Part shown: one piece after another, positions 10,761-23,200 of the stretch
Layout of the letters: each line of letters opens with the position of its first letter
How positions within the stretch are numbered: position 1 is the first letter of the stretch
Source of the DNA: Paragordius varius
Taxonomy: Eukaryota > Nematomorpha
Direction: 5' to 3'
Length of the DNA: 64,000 bases
Assembly (NCBI GenBank): GCA_964247055.1
Contig: OZ176050.1
Coordinates: forward strand, 7,068,001 to 7,132,000
The notes under the pieces: model-generated
The model's database searches: none
The model's input: the letters and a program-made list of their open reading frames with translations, nothing else
What the model was told of the DNA's origin: nothing
Translations under genes and position numbers: made by a program

Positions 10761-11689
10761 CAACGCATCCCTTTATTTATGAATTTATAACATTGCACAA
10801 TCAATGGTTTGGAATATATTTATTGGATTTTTTTATATCGTTATTAATGTAATAATAAATAAGTTTATTGAAGATTACATAAAAAACAGCAAAAAAATTC
10901 TAGGGCCTTTAAATATGGAAGAGCACATGATACGTGAACCCCCGCCTCACATAGTCCGTGTCGCCAATTAAAATGAAATATGAATATTTATGCGTTATTT
11001 GATATACAAATTCATATTAATCAGTCATAAAAAATACTATTTATTTTCAAAAATCCACATAACTAGCTGAAATTGAAAATATGTAGCGTCAAAATGAATC
11101 CAGCAAAACATATAATATTATACAGGAATTGTCTATTTCAGGGGTGAAACAATCGACCGCGGTCGACTTTGTGCCCGCCTGAAAAATTTTAAAAAATGTA
11201 AAAATATATCTGCAAAGATTTTTTTCCTAAAAATTTATCTTTAATTTATTTGTGTGAAATTTTTATTGTCAACAATATTTATAATTAATTAAAAAAATTC
11301 ACTATTTTATTAATATATTTATTATAGGTATTTAATTTAACTCTAAATGATTTGTGATATACTAAGAAAATAGAAAATTAGCAAAAAAGAAGATTTTGTC
11401 CTTTACACTTATATGATAGTATAGTCAAAAATTCAAGCCAAAAAATGCTAAAATATATCGTTATAAAAATAAATGGGAAGAAAATTATTTTTTATAATGA
11501 ATATTTGATATGCAATTCCACCGTTGCTTTGCCTAAAAAGCAAATTTCGAAAGACATATTACCAAGCTTCACAAGAACTATCAAAAATATTTAGATATTC
11601 GGAAATCGAAACTATTAAAAAAGCACCTAAATGCTCAGAAACACTGCATTGTGCAAAATAAAAAATATCCATAATTGCAATTTACATGG
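10761..11689. other. Intergenic DNA with a hAT-like end fragment
   Basis: A GC-rich segment beginning CAGGGGTGAAACAATCGACC at 11139 resembles a hAT terminal repeat of the type that starts CAGGGGT and is followed by GCGGTC. I found no matching right end or target duplication. The rest is AT-rich without signal. Confidence 0.35.
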
Positions 11690-11870
11690 TTTCGGAAAGG
11701 GCGAAGATGTAGAGATATGATAGCCAATATGAGATGGATAATGGAGAAACACATAAGATTTAATAAGAAAATCAATATGTGCTATGTGGATTTTTCAAGG
11801 CTTTTGATTCCATCCAACATAACCATTTACTTACATTCTTAAATTATCAGAAATCCTAATAAAAAACAAC
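11690..11870 (+). mobile_element. LINE reverse transcriptase relic
   Basis: A plus-strand frame reads MIANMRWIMEKHIRFNKKIN, then CYVDFS and, after a frame change, AFDSIQHNHLL. This matches the conserved RT block in LINEs in which an IRWIMEKxREF helix precedes a (Y/F)xDFxKAFDxxxH motif. Only this piece of the element is recognisable, so it is an old fragment. Confidence 0.65.
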
Positions 11871-12118
11871 AAAACGGAGAAGTTGGGAAAGAAGCTTCAT
11901 TACTTAATATTCAATGAATTTTTCCCAAAAACGTAGCCCTGGAAAAAATGGCTCTATTTGATCCTAACATTATGTATTTTTGGATTCATAGCAAATAATT
12001 ATTTGCACATGAGATATCTTATTTAAATATTGCAATGACAAAAAATTTTGTCTAAAAAAATAAAAATAACATACTTTATTTCAGAGTAAAAGAATAAATA
12101 AAATATATAAAAAATATA

Positions 12119-12190
12119 AGGGGGCACCCGGGATTGAACCAGGGACCTCTCGATCTGCAGTCGAATGCTCTACCACTGAGCTATACCCCC
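12119..12190 (-). tRNA. tRNA-Cys (GCA)
   Basis: The minus strand reads GGGGGTATAGCTCAGTGGTA at its 5' end, with the B box GGTTCAATCCC. The acceptor stem GGGGGTA pairs with TGCCCCC, the D arm and T arm fold normally, the anticodon loop is CTGCAGA (anticodon GCA), and the discriminator base is T as usual for cysteine. There is no intron. It looks functional. Confidence 0.95.
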
Positions 12191-12556
12191 ATATTCATGG
12201 TGTCAAATTTATAACTACTATAATTGGTAGTTGTCAAGGGCGGCCATTATCCGCGATCCTGTGTTGCTGCTTCACCCTTTTCTTGCTTACGAACCTATAA
12301 AGTTGCTATGAGTTATAATATATCATAATATGACTTAAGGTAAACATTTTAAACAAACGTTCTCTACCACTAAACTATATCCCCATATTCATGGTGTCAA
12401 GTTTATAATTACTATAATTTGTAGTTATCAAGGGCGGCCATTATCTGCGATCCTATGTCGCTTCTCACCCTTTTCTTGCTTACCAACCTATAAATTTGGA
12501 ATAAGTTTTAATAAATTATTATGACTTAAGGTTAACATTATAAACAAACGTTATGA
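12165..12556. repeat. Tandem duplication of the tRNA-Cys 5' region, second copy decayed
   Basis: The 5' part of the tRNA plus about 170 bp of its upstream flank (12165-12358) is repeated directly at 12359-12556. Shared landmarks are CATGGTGTCAA, AAGGGCGGCCATTATC and CACCCTTTTCTTGCTTAC. The second copy keeps only about 24 nt of the tRNA 5' end, with several changes, so it is a tRNA fragment and not a gene. Confidence 0.8.
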
Positions 12557-13161
12557 GTGAAAATTAGATCGAGCGCAAAAATCGTAATTGGTGACTTAGG
12601 GGGAGGGCCGAACACGAGGGTTGATTTATAAAATAGATTATATTCATAATAACATGTTATCTTTTGTGAATATGGTACTTGAGCTGAAAATATTATTTAA
12701 GCCATTTATGGGGACTTTTATTTTTTTTGCAATAGCTGGGACAACTGACAAGACTAAACTGAATAATTGAAAAAAGTGGCTTAACTAGATTCTTTAAACC
12801 GTAATCATGTGGAATTAAAACCCGCTCAAATTTAGCAGGAATCTGTTTCGGTTCCACTTCCTCAGGGATTCCAAAATTACAAACCACCGCGGTAGCATTT
12901 TTAATTTCTTATGAAACAGCCCGGTTCCTGTTCCACGTCCTAAATTAATGGTTCCCATATGATTTTATTATTAAAAATTAAATTTATTGTTTATTATCTA
13001 AAGTTATTGCGCGGTAACATTTTTTCTGGTTTCCCATTAAATGGAATGACCATAGTTTTTACCCGTGTTGTTTAGATAGTTTTTTAAAAATTAATTACAT
13101 TTTTTCCTCATATCCGACTGAAATGAAATATCATGTTGCTAATTTTTATGAATATCTAGCC
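12557..13161. other. Intergenic DNA, no assigned feature
   Basis: A 64-codon minus-strand frame at 12693-12887 (with FGIPEEVEPKQIPAKFERVL) has protein-like composition and GC above its surroundings. I do not recognise it; a decayed transposon piece is the likeliest explanation. Confidence 0.25.
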
Positions 13162-16100
13162 CAGTGGTACTCACCAAAAAAATTTGACGGGCCAAATAAA
13201 ATATATTTTTTTTTCGCGGGCCATGAACCTTATAATGGCAAATATTCCATAGCTATTTGACACATATGTACATATTTTTACTCTAAATCAGCACAATGAA
13301 TTTTTTGCGGATCGCATGTAAATCCAGCTAAAAAATTTTTTGGCACCATATAGTTTAAAAAATTATAATATTTTGATAACAACATTTACTATGATATTAA
13401 CCAATAATATGAAGAATTTGGTTTCGCCTCATGACAGGCCAATCTTAATACGTCGTTCATTTGATCATCGGTTAAGCGATTTCTGTATGTATTCTTGACT
13501 ACTTCATTTTTGAATATGTCGTCTCACACGAGTAAGTTGAGGGAAAAACATTTAGGATAACTTCACCACATTTTCCTATAATTTCATATTGATTTGGCAC
13601 ATCTTGCCAAAACTCTACATATCTTTCTTCTCTGTTCTCCTTGAATATAGCCTCCTTGGAATCATTTTTAAAATCTACGAATTCTTCTATGATATGGGCC
13701 TAAAACCACAATCAAGTTGATTAATATTGGATATATCCATATGCCATGGATTTTCAACAAGTTTTAAGCAATTTTTAATATTTCCTAATTCTTGAATTAT
13801 TAAATTAAATTCAGCAATAAATTCCATATTTTCTTCAAAAATCTTGTTTATATATATTATTAATTTTTCTTCAAAAGCAAATATTTGATTAGCAAATTGG
13901 GTTATTATTTTCCCATGAAGATTTGTATTAAAAATACGTTTATAAATATTGTCGCAAAGGTAGGCTATAAAACCACCATTTGTCACCTAATTTCCTCGTC
14001 AAACTTTCTGTTATTTTATAAATAATAGAACATGTCTTAAAACAAAAAATCTTTTTAATACTTTGCCAAGATTTAGCTACCTCACAGCGGTGTGCAAAAT
14101 ATCATCAAACTCAGTGTGGATATCTTTCAGAAGGTTTTCGAAATCACGGCGGTATTCTCTGCCACGGTTGTGGTTAACTATATCCATCCATACTGAATTG
14201 AATTATTCATCTTTTAGACCAAAAACCAAGTTTAACAGATGAATAAAGCAGTCAAAGGATAAAATATTTTGCAAATTATATTTGTTTTTAAAAAGAGAAA
14301 TAAATCTTTTGTTTATTACTATCATAGAGAGACATTAACCTATGCAGATCAAAACCAATTTTTTTATGGATATACCATTATTATCGAAAAAATTGTAATA
14401 TTTATTTTGAGAAAATTCCTTCCTTTCCTGATTGTTAATTGGTTATAACCTTAAGTTATATTATTATTATTATTTATTATATAATTTATATGACATTGTA
14501 TGTACAAATGGTATTCTAATTATAGTTGCCAACTTTATAACCTTAAGTTAAATTATTATACGACATTGTATTTAATAAGCAATCTAATGACTATTATATA
14601 TATGGATATTTTATATGACATTGTATTTGATACAAATAGTATTCTAATTTATTATTGTGATTTATCCTTGCTAAAAAATATAAATAAATACACCTGTACC
14701 ACCACTAAGCAATCAGTTAATAAATGTACTAAATTTGAGTTAATAGTTTATATGTCGTTTCTATTTTAAACACCTTAGTGATATTATTCATTGGTAAATA
14801 TTTTAAATATTCTTCGTTGATTATGTTGTCGTTGTAAAATCTCACGAAGAGCGCACTTTGAGGTGTTAAACTGATATCAGTGCTATAATTAATAGCAATA
14901 ATAAAATATTTTCAGTATTTTCGAGCCAATAATGTATTGTTAAAAATATATTTAGACATATCTTCAATGCGTCGCAAATGTTGAATCAGAAAGTTGAAGT
15001 TTTGCCTCATGATTTGATCTTTATTATGGAATTTATCAAATAAAAAAGTGCAACCATTTAATGGACATTCTTTTATTAGTTGGGAATCAGTAAACAGTTT
15101 CATATTTTTTCCTAAAATATAGTAAATTTCATAGAAGTTAATGTTACAGCTTTTTCCTGCGGGAAAGCAAACTTTCTGGTATAATTTATAATCTTTTTAT
15201 ATTTTTCGTTTCATCTCTCATGTTCTGGAATTAATGAGAATGAGGATTGTAGCATGTCTTTCAATATTGTATTTTTTTATAATTATATTAACATATAAGG
15301 CAGGTGACAATATTTTTATTAAAAACGACAAAGATTTTTTTTCCCATTCTTTTTTAAAGGAGCGATTTTCATCAGATGATTTACGTTTTATTAGATATCC
15401 TTCAAATTTATGTTTAATATGTAATAATATAATTTAAATTATGCTATAAAAAACAGGTCGAAATTTAATAATGTTGATTTGCAAAATATTTTATGGGAAT
15501 GAGTTATAAAAAATGATGCAGGAAGCAATGAAAAGAATATGTATATGCAAATTTGGGTGAAAGGCTTCCTTAAATACAAAAAAGGTATGCAATAAGAATT
15601 TCAAAATAGTAAAATAGAATACAAAAACAACGCGTAACAAAACTTTGTAATCATTTTACTGTAGGGAAATTTTTAATTGGGTAAAAAATAAAAATACCAT
15701 ATCCAAAAATAAATTAATATTAAAATAAGCGGAAATTAGTTTATGTGTATTTAAAAAATCATCGATAAAAAAATAATTTGTATCAATATGGTCATAGGGC
15801 AATTTTAACTCTTAGGGCCGCGGTTTGATACCTCTGAAATAACCTTAACACTTAAAGAGAACCACTGACCTAATTTCGTAGATTTTTCTATTTATGGATT
15901 AAGAACATTTACTTTATTATTAATGAAATAAACTTCTGGTAAAAAGCCATTGGAGTCTCATAGCTCAGGAGGAAGACCATAAATTTATTTATGTTGGGCC
16001 TTCTTATAATATTATTTGTAAAAATTATAAATTTCTTTTATATCATTTTACAATACCTAAAACCATAGCATCCATAATCATTAACCCATTATGTATATAA

Positions 16101-16409
16101 ATGGTACTTAAACCGTCGTCCAAGGGCCACATGAGACCCTTAAACTGGTTTCTAACCACAGATTTTGCAAAAATATTATAATTTTAACATGTAAGGTTAC
16201 ATCGGCACATATTGCATCTCACAACATTATTTTATATTGAATTTAGTGCTAATTAGATAAAACAAGGATCGCCATATTATATGGTGTCACACTCCATTTA
16301 ACATATTATATAAGGTTTAACAGCCAAGTATTTGTTATTAATATACATTGTGGCTTGTACTATAAAATATTTCAAAGGGACCCGCAAATTGATTTGGTAA
16401 GAACCACTG
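13162..16409 (-). mobile_element. Decayed hAT element with transposase remains
   Basis: The left end begins CAGTGGTACTCACCAAA; the reverse complement of the right end begins CAGTGGTTCTTACCAAATC and continues in similar register (AATTTGCGGG). The interior carries minus-strand remains of a BED-finger/GTF2IRD2-like hAT transposase. The N-terminal block, including KRKSSDENRSFKKEWEKK, lies at about 15410-15250; middle blocks are at about 15103-14912 and 14220-14050, the latter with LNLGKVLKRFFVLRH, matching the family's WLSRGKVLxRFFELR; more C-terminal sequence is at 13986-13687. Many stops and frame changes separate the blocks. A second hAT-like end (reverse complement CAGTGGTTCTCTTTAAG) at 15874 suggests a nested copy or an alternative boundary. 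I found no clear 8-bp target duplication. Confidence 0.65.
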
Positions 16410-17262
16410 CTATATATATACATACATAATTATATCTTCTCCAGACCTAAAAAAGGTATCCGTAGAACGAAACTTTACGTTAAATTTTTATTTTAGGATC
16501 TGAGAACGTGACTATCAATACGACCACTTTGCTTAACCCTTATTTTATATGATTATATTTTTAAAGCCAACATTAATTGAAATCTTGTTCCCCGCTTTTG
16601 ATGAAATGACAAGGTATTATGCCAAAGTTTTGGTTGTTTTTTCGTATTTGTAAACCTCAAAATAACAGCTCTTCTTAAAATATTAAAAACCGATTATCAC
16701 TCAAAATATAAATAGGTATTAATAAATCAGGCCATTTTATAGAATTTAATTAATTGTATACGGTATGATCCGTGTTTTACTGATGATATACATTTCAAAT
16801 TTATAAAAAAATAATTGTTTAAAATTATTTTAAATTTAACCATTAACATTTAATTACATAAAAACTAGGTAGAAGATTTTTGGATGAATAAATACATCCT
16901 TATACTATTAGTAAATAAAATTTTGTGTCAAAGAAAATATGACATGAATTTTATAATCCAATTACATAATTACTAATTTAATCTGCGCTAATTTTTAAAT
17001 ATTAAAAAGCGTTTTTTGATCAAACATAATATGTTAATTACAATGTCGGAAAATTCATAATTTTTATCCAAACGTTGTCAAGAAGTTATAAATAATTAAA
17101 TCAACTTAGTACCTTAAAAACATTAAACTTAATTATATTTTTTGGTATCACTGTTAAATAGAACCATATTCTTAATTTGTGTCCTCATTTCTAATTTATT
17201 TTTAGTTTATTTTAATTTATTTCACTCGTTTTTCAGTTTTTTTCTTTTTGTTTTTTTATTAA
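16410..17262. other. Intergenic stretch upstream of the SKICH-like gene
   Basis: Strongly AT-rich. It presumably contains the promoter of the gene starting at 17263, but no element can be singled out. A T-rich tract at 17150-17255 lies immediately before the first ATG. Confidence 0.35.
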
Positions 17263-20200
17263 ATGGCTAACAAATTAGTTCAAAATCATTCTATCACAAC
17301 AAATATTTGCAGTAATCTACTTTCTGACAAGAAGCACATTTTGTGTGAAGCTCGAGTTGAAACAATATTTTTGTTAAAAAATTCTACAAATCGGATAGAA
17401 ACCAATTCTAATGGTAGCAGCAGTAGTAATTACAGTAATAATGATGACAAAAGCAGAGTTAAAAATAAAAAAAGTCTCAAAAATGTTTGGAAGAATTTGA
17501 TTTACAATCATTCCAAAAATTGTAAACAAGCCCACCAAATAGCTGAACCTTCCTTGCCAAACGAAATAACTAAAACCGTATTAAAGGATGAATGTTTCAA
17601 AGAAATTTATCGATTTTATAAAAATGAACAGATTCCAAAGGTATTATATTAATCATACATTAAATAGATGCAAAATATTAGAAAAAGAATTATGATTATA
17701 AAAATAGATTCTAAGATATTTTGGGTCGTAAGATAGCCTTTTAGGAGATATTTAATTTAGATTGCAATCCCATGTTATATGTAAAAAATGAGACTAAAAT
17801 TTAAGGATAATAAAATATCTGCTATTTTAACAATTATTATTATATAATTTAAATGTATGTGCGATCAACTAAAATTTTTTCAGCATATGTCTCCATTAAA
17901 TTTTATCACACGCCTTACAATAACACTATCGCTAAATGGCATATTAGATTTGTATTGATCGTTAAGGATATTTTACCATTTTAATTATGATCCCCAGTAA
18001 GTCCATTCAAAAAAATCATTATTTTTAAATAATCTCGCAAAATATTCAACAAAATAACGGACCAATAACGTAAAATTAACAATTTTAGGAAATTATGTTA
18101 AATTAAGAAATATAAAACTATTATAACATAAAATAAATATTCAAAATTTAATTACTTTTGTATTATTTCGTTATATATATATAACACACCAATCTTTTTT
18201 ATATTTTATAAAATATACTGCATAATCAGCTGTTTTTTAAAACGGTAGCAGTGACAGTTTTTTCTAATCAAAATTTATAAATCACCTAATTAATATAGGG
18301 GTTAATGTTTAAAATATTGGAATATACCAGCCATTTTTAAAATGATGACTAAATAATTCTTTTTTTTAGGTTTTTCATTTGGATGGGTATATCAAATGCA
18401 AGTTTTTTTCTATAATATTTAATCCTGTTAAATATATGGTTTCGTATAAATGATACCCTTATTATTACTTGAAAAAGATTGGTAATTTTAACGAATTCAA
18501 TTTGATTCGTTCGTTTATATCAATATGCAAGATATCATATCCTTTTTACAGCAAAGAGTGGAATTCGCTTTTGCCAAAACGTCGTTTTGCATTCACGAAC
18601 CCATAAGATTTTGGTGCAGGTTTGAAGGAGCTAAGGAATCAAGCATATGTGACCGGATAGCCTTAATTGCTAAAAAAAATTGTCGAACTTCCTCCCATAC
18701 AATATTTTGCACAGAAGTTAAAAAATACTCCAAACACATAAATAACGAATTGTTTGATCAATACATAAAAATCCAAGTTCAGTTGGTAAGTTATTTCTTA
18801 TCTAACTTGAGATTAAAATATAATATATTTTATATAACAATATATTAGCACAATTCTTACCTGGATTTACCATTAGCTTTTCAAATTTTTCATTAAATTA
18901 TCCTCTAAAATTATAAATTATTCAACTTTCTTAATTCATTGGCACATTTTTACAAATCATATTCAAGTTATAAATTACCTGTATTATTTTATTTAATTAA
19001 CATAAAATAATAGATCAAAATAAATAATTATGCCAATATAAATAATGTTAATATAATTATGACAAAATAGCCCAGAATAATGTTAAAGTCGGTTTAAAAG
19101 ATTTAAGGGAAAAATTAAATGTTAAATGCGAATTGACGTTTCAAGAGTATGTAATAATAAAAAATTTATTTATGTTTTAAAATATCATTAAGGTAAAACA
19201 ATTAATTATTTTATATTTTAATAGAATTCTATGATCAGTGGTCCTTTATCAAATGCTTCCCATTATCATTTCGCCTACATTGATACAAACAATGAAATGC
19301 TTGGAACGTCTCCAAAAATCACATTTTATGGTTTCCCAAATTTGACACCTAAGCAAAATACCTATAAGAAAACTAAAGGTAACTTAAACATTATAATTAA
19401 TGCCAATGATTAATTAGTAAGTAATTCTTATAACTGAAAGATGGAATATCGATTTAATAAACCCGACAGACAAGGCTTTTGTTTCATTTGTGTAACCAAA
19501 AATTATAAAATAGGACTTTATTTATTTAATTGGGTTTAACAACCAATTACTATTAAATACGGATCTTTGGCATGAGTTGCATTTGTATATACAAAATCGA
19601 TTCTCACTAATTCCTCTTAACTCTACAGATTTTAGTGATTGGCTAGAACCTTGTGTTATTCCATCCCTATTCTCCGAGCCCATACCAAATACGCTAAATA
19701 ATAGGATAATTCAAGACATACATATTAACAAAAATAATAATAATAATAATAAAGTAAAAGAATTTAAGCGTCACAGTAAAAGCTTAGCTAGAAAACATCG
19801 GCATAAAACTCAACGACAAAATTTTAAACGCACGGCACCATCACCAGTAAAGGACAAAAATAATGACATTAATACTCCCCAAACCGTTGAAAAAGTAGTA
19901 TACTTTACCTTTGCTGAAATTTAAATTTCATAGATTTTTTAAAAAATAAGAATGAGTTGTAAAATTAAAAGTAAATAAAATCATTATAAAAAACTTGACA
20001 TTATTTAGCGGTTGTATTTTAAACATCAAAATTGATCTCAATAATAACAAAAAAAGCATTAATGATTAGTAAACATATTAACGGATTACCAATATGATAA
20101 GTAACAAATATAACCCATTATACAGCATCTCCTACTTTTTCATACAATGTCAGATGACATCATTGAAAGTAGAGGGCAATTATTGTTGGCTGAAACGATA

Positions 20201-23200
20201 GTTAATGAAAAACTTTAAATCCATTTTAACTAATACTATATTTTTTCGTTCATATTATTGTAAATAACCAAATATTTTAGTTATGCCGGACGTTACTTTT
20301 TTAATGCATAATTTTCATCAATCATAGAATACCCAGCCCCTTATGGAATTGGTGCCTTGGGAACTTTTTAATTCCAAACAGGTTTGTCGCATAATATCAT
20401 GCTTCCCAAATATTAATAAGATGCTTTCATACCACAAAAATAATTCTTAGTATAAACAATCATCTGCATTTTCAACATGTAGCCATAAGATAAAATAATG
20501 TGATAAATTTAAGCCCAGTATTATTTTAAAATATTGATTCCTAAAACGTTATTTAGGTATATAGCAACAATTTGAAACACGCTGCACCCACAATAAATCC
20601 AGTTGTCGAAATGTCCGGAGAAAATACCCAAATGACAAAATCTATGCCCAGGGAAAATAAGGCCCTGCAAAATCAACCAAAAGCAAAGGCCAAAAAGCGA
20701 TTACCAATTGACATGGTTAGGAAAATAAAATCAGACACTCACATTAGGAATAAACGATTAAAATTAAACCAAGATGAATTGAAGGATCTATTAGTTGCGG
20801 GAAAAAATTTTGATTTAGACCTGCCAAAAATGTCTGTGGAAACTACGGTCACAATGCCCAAAAATCGCAAAGAATATTTGGATCAAATGCTTAAACTTAT
20901 TAAAGAAAATAAGCAATTGATGTGGAATTTAATATGCTTAAAGGCAAATTACGATACTCTATACAAAGATATGTGTTACATTAAGCGACGTTTGGTATGT
21001 TAAAACAATACTTAGCTAACCTATAAATTTACTTAAACATACAATAAAGAATTTAAAAATGGTCGTTTTCAACGTCTTCTATATAAGGGTTGGGTCTGAC
21101 CCGTTATGAATACGTTTGTGTACTAATTAGGGTTCTGCATTTGACTGCTTTTTCAAAAAAGTCCGGTCAGACCCAGTCAGACCATGGTTATGACCACTTT
21201 TTAACTAAGTAAATACCATGCGATATTGAATTGTGAAAATAATGTTCGAACGACAATTGCGTTCACTAATAATGTCATGTTTTTTCTTAAAAGTTTATAT
21301 TATACATTTTTTTAAAATTTATTATTTACAAAAATTTTCAATTAAAATCAATCAAGAATTTTGTTTTCAAATAAATTTTGCCACATGCTTGTGGCCTTCT
21401 GAATCTTCAAAAATATAGCTTTTAATACTGAATATTTCAAATAAATTTAACTAGTTTGTTATACACTCTCTTTATCCACTTATATTTTAATTTTATTGGT
21501 TTATATGGAATAATTGGATATTTTGCAAAGTGCCTGATTGTTTTGTTTTTCGAAATGACTGGATATGCTTAAATAAAATTTTATAAGTATGTATGTTTAA
21601 CAATTTCATATAGTTAAATAAGCATATTTATATATTTAATTTGTATTTTTTTAAAAATATAACAAAAAACAATATAATCTTACTATCTTTCTTCCAAAAA
21701 AAATTTACCGGTAATTTTTCAAAAAACAGCTGTTTTTTTAAATGACCATGGTCATAAAAGTCAATGACCGGGTCATGACTTGGTCAGCACAACCCCAGTA
21801 TTTAGTAGCTTTTAAAAATGAAGGGATAAAATAAACGTATGTTTATCATGTGATATAAAAAGAATTTCATTATAATTTTTGTCAATCCATATCAAAATAT
21901 TATCAACACTAAATGATTTCGATTAGCTACTCTCTTTTGTTAATATATGCTTCTTCAAGCGATTAAACCGGTTATTATTTTTCTCCTGAAAAACCCAACA
22001 CTAGATAAATTCTCTTTAAATAAGTTTTAATCTGGTATATAATCAATACATAAATCTACATCCACTTTTTTCAATAAAAACTGAAAAAAATAAAGTTTAT
22101 TTTAGTTTTCCTATGTTTTTCATAAAATAGCATAATTTGTCCATAATTTTATTATTTAAAAATACATTGGATATGTATCAGTATTATTTAGTGACCCCTT
22201 TAAATCTCAATATCAATCGGATGTGAACGTTTCAATTTTACAATAAAATTGAAATTTTACGGACAAAACGTATAATTATAAAGACAAAAATGTTTTTCAA
22301 AAGACAACCATACTTTTTCAAATCTTAATTCAGAGGCGTAGCTAGAGAGGGAAGGGATGATACACCGGGCGCCAAAATTGAACGGGTGCCAGATTTCAGA
22401 AATTTTATTTCAAAAAATAGGTATTTAAAAATTAATATATAAATAATACATTAAAAAGCACCCATTTATGGGTAATGACCACGGGTTAAATTTGATTATT
22501 TTTTTAATATGCAAGGTATTGCATGGAAGGGGGCGCCATCAAAGATTCATGCACCGAGCGCCATAATTGCAAGATCTCTGCTTTGATTTCTCCTATAAAA
22601 ATCATTTAATTATAATTGTAAAACATAATTAATTGTGTTACTATTATAATCTCTATACTTTGTAGATTATAACAATCAGTTATATCTAAAAAATCAAAAA
22701 AGTGTAGTTGGCTTTTCAAAATTATTGTCTTTATACGTTTTGTCCGTATAGTTTTAATTTTTACTGTAGCAAGAAACATTTCATCAGGCCATTCATAATA
22801 CCTTTGTTTTTAGGCTGAATGAACCTCTTTTACTTTAATTATAGTTAATATGGAATTTAATCAGGCAATAAAATTAGATAGTATATTTACTTTTTTACCT
22901 ATATTTATTATAAATTTAAAAGTTTTTGTGAGCTAGGAAACAGAAAATATGGTAAACTATTTAAATTATTTGATTTTGAAGGCCGTCAACAATTAATTTT
23001 TATGATTTGGTTCAAGGCAGGGGTGTCTAGCACGTGGCCCCCGCCGCATGCGGCATTCCAAATTGCAGCCCGAGAGAAATTTAACCACAAATTTTTACAA
23101 AATCTAGGTGAAATAAACAAATTTTCATAACTCTTTCCAAATTTTGGCAACAATGAACTAGCAAAAACGGTTAGATTAAATAGTAGTTTTACAATCTTTG

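Noticed and set aside
15234-15437. Plus-strand frame beginning with a signal-peptide-like hydrophobic stretch
   Set aside because: It is antisense to the N-terminal block of the hAT transposase remains (KRKSSDENRSF region).
11139-15836. Pairing of the CAGGGGTG end at 11139 with the CAGAGGTATC end at 15836 as one hAT element
   Set aside because: The termini differ, flanking octamers (GTCTATTT and AAATAACC) do not match, and the interval holds a functional tRNA gene and other elements.
13162-15874. hAT element ending at 15874 with CAGTGGTTCTC terminus
   Set aside because: The 16409 terminus is more similar to the left end over about 30 bp, and neither boundary has a convincing 8-bp duplication. 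I kept 16409 as the end and noted 15874 as an alternative.
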